DNA of 64,000 bases, taken from contig JAIQDT010001130.1 of NCBI GenBank assembly GCA_021521415.1, positions 1 through 64,000 on the forward strand, read 5' to 3'. The stretch is from Bidens hawaiensis (taxonomy: Eukaryota; Streptophyta; Magnoliopsida; Asterales; Asteraceae). Shown here piece by piece: positions 54,655 to 64,000 of this stretch (positions are counted from its first letter, which is position 1; every line of letters starts with the position of its first letter). The notes below the pieces were generated by a model, which did no database searches, had not been told where the DNA came from, and saw only the letters and a list, made by a program, of their open reading frames with translations. The translations under genes and the position numbers were made by a program.

Positions 54655-57600
54655 TGGAGAGGGCACTATCAAGACTACAGAGTGGGAGGCAACCCAATAT
54701 TTAGCAAATTTTAAATGGAAATGTAGACATAATGGTAAAGCAATGTTGATATAAAGAAATATAAACTACATTATTTAAAAACAAAATAAAAAACAATCAA
54801 AACTCTTTTGTTATAGTAAAATAAAACAAAAATGTTCAATGCTTAATGTGCTTAAAATATTAAAATAACTTGTTAATCCGATTGACCCATTATATAACTC
54901 AATTTTGTTTTTTAAAATTTTGTATCCTAGTTCTTTCAATTCAAAAGGCATAAATTGTTAACTGTATTTTGACTTGGTTAATTTTATCTGAATCAGATTT
55001 AACCTGTTACATAACTCACTTAATTTGGTGTCTTAAAATTTTGTCCTAGATCCATTAGTATCTAAAAATGCGTAGTACCCTTCCGCAGGCCGTAATACCT
55101 TACATTTTTCTGACGTGAACTGTGATATTTTATGCAATTGGTCTCCTCAAGTTGCTTTGCACTCGAACACCTTACATTTGAGTTAATAGTTAATACCCTG
55201 CTTGAGTTAAGGATACTAAATGTGACATTCGTGACAAAAATCGAGTATGCCTTAGCAATTGTTTAACGAATAAGCGATTAATCGCTTATTGCGTATCGAA
55301 CAAATGAATAACCGAATGGGTCTAGTTATGACCCAGATATCCCGGGAGGGCATCTATAAGTGATATACGTCTATTATAAGCTAACATATTGATATTAAGA
55401 CCTTAGTATGATAGCAAACTAGTTAAACGAAAACATGCTCATTTGACTACCCGCTATGGATTTAAACGCGAAAGATAGTTCCGAAACAAGCATTGTATCA
55501 TTCGTTAAGCCGAAAAAGATCTATCAAACACTTGTTGGGTATGTTTTAAGCTATCCGTGAAAATATTTTCGATTTTTACAAACAAATGCTATGTTTTAAT
55601 AAATTACATAAAAATAGTCGAAAAACACTCGTTTTCGCACTGTTTGTCGTACCCGATATATTTTTCGCACCAAAAACCAAACCCTAAATAAATTTGGACT
55701 CAACATTTGATGTTAGGGCACGTAAATCGAGAAAAGTGGGCCAAATGGACCCAAAAGGGGGCCCAACTAACCCAGTCCGCCAAAGTTGAAAAAAAAACAA
55801 AAACCCTTGATATTTATTTGTTTAATATATCTTCTAAAATCATTCCAAACCCCAACATCTCAAGAACTTGCAGCTGTTCCATCAAAACCTAGCAAGAACT
55901 AAGGTGAAAACATTATGTTCGATCAATTTTTAGTCCATTTAAACATGTTTGAATACCTATAAACATAGTTTGATTGCCAAAAAAACTATTTCTAACCATT
56001 TAAAACTCTTCAAAATAATCCAAAAACATACTTTGATAATAAAAATGATTGGAAATTTGGTTTGATAAGTTTTTTTTTGGCCATAAACACGGATTAGAGG
56101 GTTTAAACGAAGTTTTTTACGGTTCAAAAGTTCGGTTTAAAGCCCTAACCAAAACCCTAGCTTCCAAGGCTGTTATGTTGACGATACATGCTTGGTTTGT
56201 GATATAGGACCTGTACTTAATTTGTATAGAAGTACAAAAACCCGGAAATTGGATTAAGAGAGCGAAAACGGGCGAAAACCGCAAAGGTAATGCCGAAACA
56301 TTCGATTACGGGATGTTTAGGTTAAGGTTGTGATGTGCATATTATTAGGTCATGAAATTTTTCAGGGACATCAGCGACCATATCATTGAGTGCCTTTCCA
56401 AATTTGGTAATTTTTTGACCATCCGAGAATATTTGGCGAATTTATTACCGATTTGGGGCGTTTATTCGGGAAAAATACTTAAAATGCTGGAAAAATTATG
56501 AAATTTTGTGGGGAACTCAGATTTGATATATTATGATCACATATGAATTTTGGGGTCACTTGGAAATCCTAGGTATGTTTTATGCAATTGCATTTATTCG
56601 GATTTTCATAGTCGTTTTTGGCTTGAAACTGGTATTTGGCTAGATTGTTAGCTTCTGAAATTGCTACAAGTTATTTTGGGAAGTGTTTTGATCACTTAGG
56701 TATTTTGACGGATTTTTTGGAAATTATTTGGTATAAACGGATGATTTTCGTGCTAAATATAGCATATAAAATGATTTTTTATAAATTTATAAATCAGTAA
56801 ATAATTCCAAAAATATTTTTATAAAAATCTACATATTTTATTTGATAATTTTCTAAATTTTCATGATTTAATGATTAACAGATAATTAATTATGCTAATT
56901 TGAAGATTAAACAAATTCAATTCTGATAAAAACCAGCAAGTTCGTGATTAACGAACCTGTTGGGATATCAGAACATCAAAAACGATCAAGAAGCATATTT
57001 TCGGATTAATTATGTAAAAACAAACTTTTTGTGAGAAATCCAGACAATTTGGGTAGATTGTGCGCGTTTTTCTCCAACTCAAACTAAATAAACGGAAACG
57101 AGCCCCGTAGCAAATCTAGACCCCAAAATTGTGATCTTTCTTTATAACTTAATCATTTTATCAACCAACACATTTACCCAAGCTTACATCCCCATAACTG
57201 TTTTCCAAACGCGTAAACGAGCAACTTGGCCCAGATGGTGAAACGGGAAAACTAAGCCAAGTTCGATTTTAAACAATAGCATTGAACAACATCACAATCT
57301 AAACCTACTGACACTTTCTAGGTGTAACATCTATACCCAGATTAGCTATACAGCCCAGTCTAGTATGAGGATTATAATAATATTAAAATTTTAATATTAT
57401 TATAATATTAATTATAGGGTCTAAGTGATAGCAAGGGAAACGAACCCCGAGCTGACCTCGCACTGATTGCCTACAAAACCGTGAGTTTCATGACCCCTCT
57501 TTTCAAACTGTTTACGAACTTTTTGGGGTGAAAAACATATTTATATACGTTATCTACCTAGAAACGGTTCAGGATATGAATTGTTTGTATGTTTACATAC

Positions 57601-57764
57601 AAAAAGTCCCTACAAACATAACGATTGATTGCGTGCGAATGAATGGTGAATAGTATTCTTGAATGACAAATTAAGTGCATATAGTACGAATACCAAAACA
57701 AAATACACGTGACAACACGTTTATACAAATATGTTGTGTACTATTAAGAATAAGTGGTCTCTAA

Positions 57765-58015
57765 CGGCCATGGTGAATAACGTGGTCTGTAATGGCCATG
57801 GGTGAATAACGTGGTCTGTGTTGACTATGGGGCTATTGTGGGCGGAAGGGGGGCCACAATAGTACCAAACTAAAGTTGAGTATAGCCTATGAGCCAAGTT
57901 CTACTGCAACTTAATAAACTAAAGTTGAGTATGGCCTGGCCTATGAGCCAAGTTCTGCTGTAACTTAATAAACCAATGTTGAGTATGGCCTATGAGCCAA
58001 GTTATGCTGCAACTA
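57765..58015 (+). repeat. Tandem repeats in LTR F
   Basis: AACGTGGTCT/AATGGCCATG units repeat at 57770-57830. A unit of about 60 bp (GTTGAGTATGGCCTATGAGCC ... CTGCAACT) repeats three times at about 57870-58015. Confidence 0.8.
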
Positions 58016-58115
58016 AACCAACTAGCTTAATTATGACAAGAATGTTAAGAAAATAATATGATTATGCATATTGTGGGCGGAAGGGGAGCCACAGTGTTTG
58101 GTGATACGCGATAAA

Positions 58116-58155
<40 letters not shown>

Positions 58156-58396
58156 GTCTGTGTGTGTGTATCTATATGCATGCTATATGAATAGGCGTAG
58201 GAAATACTATGTGTAGAAAATACTAATTATTGTGTGTACACTGTGCAATGTTTGACTCTATGTGGAACCGTTGTGGGTGGAAGGGGAACCACAGTGGTTG
58301 ATGTTACGAGGAACCATTGTGGGCGGAAGGGGGGCCACAATGGTTGATTTTATGTGGAACTGTTGTGGGCGGAAGGGGGGCAACAGTGGTTGATTA
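57833..58396 (+). repeat. Five hairpins with a GCGGAAGGGG-type loop in LTR F
   Basis: Units near 57833, 58070, 58267, 58313 and 58361. Arms pair as TATTGTGG/CCACAATA, CCATTGTGG/CCACAATGG and ACTGTTG/CAACAGT around a common purine-rich GGGCGGAAGGGG loop. Unit 2 has one mismatch and unit 3 more. Changed arm bases are matched by changes in the other arm. A (TA)n run lies at 58118-58149. Confidence 0.8.
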
Positions 58397-58916
58397 AACA
58401 TGGAACAATGGAAACACGCAATACGAACAAACAGTCACGATTTTATTGTGATTTCGAACTCATATTATACACTTACATGTGTGCATATGTACACACAAGG
58501 ATACGGCTGTACATATATATACAAACGTAAATATATATTTGTACATACGCGCGTACATACAAACTATGACGGTGGGTTCGCAGAACTGATTTCGTTAAAA
58601 CTTATGAAACTAACCAACTATTCGTAGTTGATCGTTTTTAAACATGCTTTTCAGGTAATCAGAAAGGTGGAAATAGATTGCTTATGTGTTTCGTGTTCGG
58701 ATTGTGATCGATGGTATGAGCATTCGAGTATGGAGAGAAGTAGTTAACGGACTAGTTTGATTGAATCACTTAGTTTGTAAAATAAGTTAAAACGATGTAA
58801 TATATTGTAAATTAGTTAGTAATGTTTTTTTATGAACAATGTATTTGATACCAGTTGTATCTGCTACATTTCCGTTTTACGCTTCCGCAAATCCCTTAAC
58901 AGGGTGTGACACTAAA

Positions 58917-59690
58917 AATCTTGGAGGAATGTGAGAAGTGTATCTTTCAAATTCTATAGGTGCGAGGATGCTTCTTAATTGGTTGGATTCGGCTAAATTT
59001 GTAAAAAGGGTGATGGAGGCGATATTTTATTCGACTTGGTGAGTCACTTAGGGCTTGGCATCAGCTTTATAAGGTGATCAATATACGAAAAAGATAGTTT
59101 ATTTGATTCCATTATTAGCATTTCTTTTTTGTGGTTTTCTAGTCGCGATTGTGAACTTAATGTTGGTTGGGTCAAGTGGCTTAAAAGCCTGCTTCTTAAC
59201 ATGTAACTACTTTGGTTCTCGTTAGTTAGTTGTTAACTAGGTTTTTATATATAGGTTGTTGTTAAGTTTAAAAAATTAAAGTACATGTTCAAAACTCTTT
59301 GCTTTACCTATATTTCTTTTTTAGGAAATGAACCATGAAGAAACGAGCGATAAATCTATGGAAGGAAGAATCAATCACAAACGGTTCTTCGAATTAATAA
59401 CCCCCTACATAGTGATATTCACTTTGAAAACATGCACAAGTTTTTTTTAACCCACATTGCGGATCTATTTAGGGCGTTGGGCATCACGCGACACTCATAC
59501 TTTAATATGTTGTATAGTATCAATTGCTCGTTTTAATGTGTTATATATACTTCATGCTCAGTGAAACTGATCAAACAACTTAAATAGTGATGCCGGTAAA
59601 ATATCCTGAGTCTGTCACCGCTCTTCGAACGTAAATCTTGACATAGGGTGACTGGGAATACAACCGTCTTGAACTAAACATAACTTGGAA
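58917..59690. other. Unassigned stretch
   Basis: No gene or element recognised. Confidence 0.4.
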
Positions 59691-59699
59691 AATTGCATC

Positions 59700-59953
59700 T
59701 AGAAGTGGGCATAAAACCCCGGTTCCGAACCTGTTGTACTTGACCCAGAACATGTTTCATCTCTACCATGTCCAAACCTAGACCCAACCCGGCTCGGCCA
59801 AAACCCGATAAAAACCCGTTCAAAATCCCGCCATACCAAGAACCAGTTCTTACTTGGCTCACTTCTTGACTTTTGTTAACCATACTCAGAACCGATTTCT
59901 ACCCGACTCGGGTTCCTAAAAAAACCCGATTTAAGTGCCTCTAAAACCTTGCA
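59700..59953. mobile_element. hAT-like element rich in ACCCG/CGGGT words
   Basis: The left end TAGAAGTGGGCATAAAACC and right end AAGTGCCTCTA are weak inverses. The flanks ATTGCATC and CTTGCATT match at six of eight positions near the ends. AACCCGG, AAACCCG and GACTCGGGTT words recur. Confidence 0.4.
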
Positions 59954-59984
59954 TTGCAATGATTGCATGGTGAAAAACTGAAAA

Positions 59985-60348
59985 TAGAGGTGTATAAAAC
60001 CGGTTTTAAACTCAAACCGAACCGGTTTGGTCAACGGCTGGTCAAAACCGGTTTGACTCAAACATGTTCGGTTTATAAACCGGTTTAGACACAAGATAGG
60101 CCGACCTGCTTACTTCGGTTCGGTTCGATTTATAAACCGGTTTTAACATGTTTTAGCCGGTTTTAAACCAGTTTTTCTCAAACCGGTTTGCTAGATTTTA
60201 AGGGGAATCGGTCCTGAAACTGACGGTTTGGGTTGGTTTAAAACCGGAAACCGGTTTGGGTGAAACCGGTTTTAAACCCAAACCGGTTCGGTTCGGTTCG
60301 GTTCGGTTTACCTAAAACCGGTCCCAAACCGGTTTTTTTACACCTCTA
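59985..60348. mobile_element. hAT-like element built of AACCGGTTT words, exact 8-bp TSD
   Basis: Ends TAGAGGTGTATAAAACCGG and CCGGTTTTTTTACACCTCTA. The TSD ACTGAAAA lies at 59977-59984 and 60349-60356. The 364-bp body consists largely of AACCGGTTT palindromes and GGTTCGGTTCGG runs. No transposase. Confidence 0.9.
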
Positions 60349-60754
60349 ACTGAAAATGGGCGAACAGTAAAACTTTGTAGGCACACTTTTTGGCCCAAAT
60401 TGGAAAGTATTAACAAACTAGCCCATTTAGTTGAACTCTTCTAATTTTCTCTTCTATTTTCCTAATAATATTATATTGTGCAAATTTGTGGCTACAATTG
60501 TACTCTTAAACAGGATTTTGAATATTTTAGATATGATTTTAACCTTTTAAGATACATGTAAGTATGTAACCTATAGTTTTCATACTATAAGCGATAAGAT
60601 GGATTACATGACAAACTTTGCTAGCTACTATATTGGTTGGTGTTAATTGTTTTCTTACAGGACATGGTGTGCTGGGTCAATAACATGTTATTGGTTTGTT
60701 GTCCTTGCAACGTAACAATTTAATCTGCATGTATAATATATATATATATATATA

Positions 60755-61647
60755 CTAGACGGGAGCCCGCACGATACGACAGGTGTTTGAATACAGACTC
60801 TGGTAATCACATAACAATTATGCGTGTTTATGCTTGGGTTTAAAACTTTAAAATCGTTTAAACCGGTCATCAGTTAGGTTTCACTAGTTCATTTTTTCTT
60901 TAACTTTCTGTTTCAATTTATAACAGTTTCGTTTCGATTTTCATCAACAAAAAATCTTTACTAACCGTTTGTCTCACATGTTTAACTTAAAAATCATCAA
61001 AACCGAGTTGTGAACAACCATACGTAACATGTTATTTTTTTAATTGAAAAAAACTACAACAATATCATACTCAAATTAAAAAGAATAAAATTCTCGTTTT
61101 TATGGTATAACTTTAAGAAAAAAAATATTAACATAAGAAAAGGTTATGGTCGTTTAAAAATCATGGGAGAAGTTGGTTTAAAACTAAAATAAAAAATAAT
61201 ATATAGTGAAAGATGAGGAACCAAACTTACAAGTATTATTTAATTTAACAAAAGTCAGGTGAAAAATTGTAAATATTTTCAAATAATTGAAATTCACGTG
61301 GGATTTTATTTTTGAAAGACCATTTTGGCCTTCTTCAACATGCTTTAATTAATCTATCCGCATAAGATTTCACTTCAATAATTTCTAAAATTATAATTTA
61401 CACATAATAAGCTTTTAATCCACTTATTTATATTATTAAAACAAAATTATTCTTTCATAAGGTATGTTATTATGAATCCATAAGATAAAAATATGTTATA
61501 TCAAACATATTTTTGGACATATAAATATATTTTAAGATGCTTTTGAGATGGCAAGTTATGTTATTACGTATATTAATAAATTTAATTTTTTTGTTTTATT
61601 TTTTTAACCACCGGCTATATCCTATTTATATATTATAAAATTATAGA
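60755..61647 (-). mobile_element. Helitron-like element, minus strand
   Basis: On the minus strand the 3' end reads GTGCGGGCTCCCGTCTAG before T, close to common plant Helitron ends. The proposed 5' end is TCTATAATTTTATAATATAT starting at 61647 behind A. AT-rich, non-coding. A (TA)n run borders the 3' end. Confidence 0.55.
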
Positions 61648-61659
61648 TATATATAATTC

Positions 61660-62240
61660 TTGTTTATAAAGTATGGTATCTCACTTTGTAAAGCAGACTT
61701 CAAAAGGATGGAAGCCATCAAAAGCCATTTGTACGGACCCAACTATTATTATAAGCCACTCACGTGAGCATGTCACACAAACTCAACCTTAATGTAATTT
61801 TGTACTTATTAAAATGGAATTAATATTAAGTGCATACATAAGCCATTGTTCTTGTTTGACCAGTCAAAATTACCAGTGTAAACAATAATATAACCTCTCC
61901 AAGTTTGAGTCACACCATGTTGTGTTTAAAATTCCAAGACATAAAATAACTATTACTGGTACAGTAGAACTCTAGTATTATATTTATTTTAGTGTGTTAG
62001 TGAATTAAAATTGTTTATTATATTTTTCATTTTTGAACGACTAATAAATAAACTCCGGTTATCCGGAGAACCAATGGCAAAAGATGACTCATACGTTTGT
62101 GATCGCAGAGTGCAGACAACGCTGGATATGCCAAGCTCACCATACATACGATAAACCCGGTTGAGATTGAATTTGAACTTGAGATCTTGTTGTCTCAAAC
62201 CCAAATCTTCATTTTCCTTACAATACAAGTTGAGTTAAAG
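61660..62240. other. Unassigned stretch
   Basis: Nothing recognised with confidence. A minus-strand frame of 79 codons at 61989-62228 has mixed composition but no motif. Confidence 0.35.
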
Positions 62241-62245
62241 TTATT

Positions 62246-62355
62246 TTTTGGTATGACGTAAGAAGGCTTAACATTTATGGATCATTCATGATTTAATTTT
62301 TTGGTATGATGTAAGAAGGTTTAACATTTATGGATCATTCATTACTTACTGGTTT
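62246..62355. repeat. 53-bp tandem repeat, two copies
   Basis: TTTTTGGTATGACGTAAGAAGG through ATGGATCATTCAT, second copy offset by 53 bases. Confidence 0.9.
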
Positions 62356-62490
62356 TTTTAAAAAGTTATTTTGAAAATGTTAAGATCTATGACTTTTTAA
62401 AAATAACTTTTTAACCGTTTCAAAAGGTTAAAATAAAGACTTTTATGTTTGTCCAAAAATTTTTTTAACTTATTGGTTTTTTAAAGATAC
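62345..62490. mobile_element. Decayed relative of the MITE at 63050-63277
   Basis: Shares TGGTTTTTTTAAAAAG, ATTTTGAAAA, ACTTTTTAACC and TTTCAAAA words in the same order. TIR ends are lost. Confidence 0.5.
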
Positions 62491-62869
62491 GAACAAAATT
62501 GTAAAATTGTTGCAATCATAAAGTTGTAAAATTTTCTTGTATAACATTTTAAATTAATATTCAAAATTTGTTGATAATTATCATTTTAAACAATTGACGT
62601 TTATATAGAAAGTTTATCCCAGATGACCCCTAGTCGAATTGAGAAGTTCTTACCATTCGTTACTAGCAAATTGAAACTATAGGCAATTAAATTTTGTAGT
62701 TATTTTTATCACATACAATGTATAACAGAAACCAAAAATAATTAAAATTGTTAGCAATGTTAACCATTTAATTAAGACAAAAGATATAAAAAAATATGAA
62801 AAAATGAATTCCAAAACTACCGTTAGCAAATAATCATACCTTAAATATTCTATTTAATTACAATTATTA

Positions 62870-63436
62870 CATTGTTAATTTTGACAATTGCTTAAAAAAT
62901 TTTATGGTTAAAATCACTTGTAGCATTTACGGCATTAAAAAGTCTCACATATACACAGTTACACACACTATGGAGTGAAGGGGTTGAACATTAAACGCAT
63001 AAAACAAACGCATATTTAGTTAATATGACTATTACCCAATTGAAGTTTAGAGCATGTTTGGGATTGAGTTTGAAAAATGCTTATTAGTTTATTGGTTTTT
63101 TTAAAAAGCCATTTTGAAAACCCAGGTTTAGGGCTTTTGAAAAACTGCTTTTTAACCCTTTCAAAACACTAAAATAGGAAAGATTTTTGTGATTGCCAAA
63201 CGCATTTTAATTTATTAGCCTTTTGAAAACATCAATAAGGCAATAAGCATTTTTCAAACTCAATCCCAAACATGCTCTTAGTAAAGGTAATACAGTGATA
63301 CCGTATAATACATTGTTTAAAGTATGACGGATACGATGCATAATGTTGATACACTACATAGTAATTGTTAATTTTGATAATTGGTTAAAAAATTTAGTGG
63401 TTAAAATCACTTAGCGCATTAATGGCGTTAAAAAGT
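62870..63436. repeat. Direct repeat of about 73 bp flanking the MITE
   Basis: 62870-62942 and 63363-63436 share ATTGTTAATTTTGA, AATTG.TTAAAAAATTT and GGTTAAAATCACTT up to GCGTTAAAAAGT. Confidence 0.75.
63050..63277. mobile_element. PIF/Harbinger-like (Tourist-type) MITE
   Basis: TIRs GAGCATGTTTGGGATTGAGT and its inverse continue for about 35 bp. The TSD is TTA (63047-63049 and 63278-63280). Length 228 bp. Start fits GNNNNNGTT. Confidence 0.9.
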
Positions 63437-64000
63437 AGGGCTGTCATAACATGTCGGACACGACACGATAAGACACGATGACCTGTTGTGCTAAACACGA
63501 ACACGACACGATAACTAATCATGTCATTTTTTCCAAACACGAACACGAACCTGTTTAGTAGCAAGTTAACCCGTTAAGACCTGTTAAGGGACCTGTTTAA
63601 AGACACAATATATAATACGTGTGTAACGAAACCAAAATTTTCAAAAACGATCATAAAAGTCTTAACTAATAGATAATCCATAACATATATGAAACAAAAA
63701 ACCACAAATCCATTACATACTAGAAACAAAAGATGCACATACATAACATACTTGAAACAAAAAACCATAGATGCAAAACATAACATCCATAAAAAGTATT
63801 TTATCGGGTTCTGACGAGCATTAGTGAAATATCGTTTGTAAGTATGACTTTAGATTTAAGATTTTAAGAGTGTATATATATTTATTTTTTTAAAATAAAA
63901 ATTTACACAGGTTACTAACAGGTTAACAGGTCTTTAACCTGTTAGGACACGAATTTAAACATGTCTTAAACAGGTTGACTTGTTTAAGACACGAAACCTG
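63437..64000. mobile_element. hAT-like element rich in ACACGA and AACAGGTT words (runs off the window)
   Basis: Starts TAGGGCTGTCATAACATG, like other hAT-like starts here. GACACGA/AACACGA and CTGTTTA/AACAGGTT words recur at both ends of the visible part. The right end lies beyond the window. The minus-strand frame at 63574-63786 has no transposase features. Confidence 0.55.

Larger units (their letters stand above)
55221..58911 (+). mobile_element. Large solo LTR F (gypsy type), exact TSD CTAAA
   Basis: Starts TGTGACATTCGTGAC and ends CAGGGTGTGACA. The TSD CTAAA lies at 55216-55220 and 58912-58916. At 3691 bp it is long for an LTR, but no PBS, pol or second LTR was seen inside. The 3' third carries several tandem and hairpin repeats. 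TGTAACATCTATACCC at 57322 could be the start of a nested LTR sharing the same end; the outer TSD favours one unit. Confidence 0.8.

Noticed and set aside
54380..54697. Two overlapping minus-strand frames with Ser/Leu-rich repeats
   Set aside because: They are the translation of the 58-bp minisatellite.
57322..58911. Separate nested LTR starting TGTAACATCTATACCC
   Set aside because: No TSD matches at 57317-57321 against 58912-58916, whereas the outer start at 55221 has an exact one, so one LTR was annotated.

Overview
This window looks like intergenic nuclear DNA of a eudicot plant. It is AT-rich and full of microsatellites, and it holds Ty1/copia and Ty3/gypsy-type LTR elements, a Cassandra-type LTR carrying 5S rRNA sequence, Helitron-like, MULE, hAT-like and PIF/Harbinger-like elements, and an old pararetrovirus-like remnant. 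The style of the LTRs suggests Asteraceae to me, but that is an impression. I found no complete protein-coding host gene; the gene-like pieces are fragments, pseudogenes or isolated exons.

Layout. 1-9 kb: a 197-bp tandem repeat with ACGACATGTCGT-type palindromes, a decayed caulimovirid-like RNase H tail, one clean 44-codon exon candidate, a Tourist-type MITE, and a frameshifted acidic pseudogene. 9.4-11 kb: a hAT-like element with an exact 8-bp target duplication that hosts a Helitron-like insert. 12-17.3 kb: several copies of one gene fragment, with GTAAGT donor sites kept on the minus strand and hAT-like inserts. 17.5-20 kb: Helitron-like DNA. 20.3-35.9 kb: a Russian-doll cluster. A short LTR element (X) holds a gypsy-type LTR that is itself split by a solo LTR. 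X's 3' LTR is split by a second non-autonomous LTR element (Y), which contains two further solo LTRs and a truncated minus-strand element. 36-48.5 kb: a 1.2-kb tandem duplication, one copy of which is split by a 9.7-kb copia element that carries a Cassandra solo LTR and a gypsy-type solo LTR. 49-51 kb: a MULE with a 9-bp target duplication beside two head-to-tail Helitrons. 52-55 kb: MITEs, small tandem repeats and a gene-head fragment. 55.2-58.9 kb: a 3.7-kb solo LTR. 59.7-64 kb: hAT-like, Helitron-like and Tourist-like elements.

The insertions are well supported: most junctions show target-site duplications (TSDs) read directly from the sequence, and the copia insertion has an empty-site paralogue inside the window. 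The least explained signal is that several different LTR families carry clusters of short hairpins near their promoters. Two families carry four CGCG-N3-CGCG hairpins each; another carries five GTTTCTT hairpins resembling heat-shock elements; another carries G-rich-loop hairpins whose arms covary.
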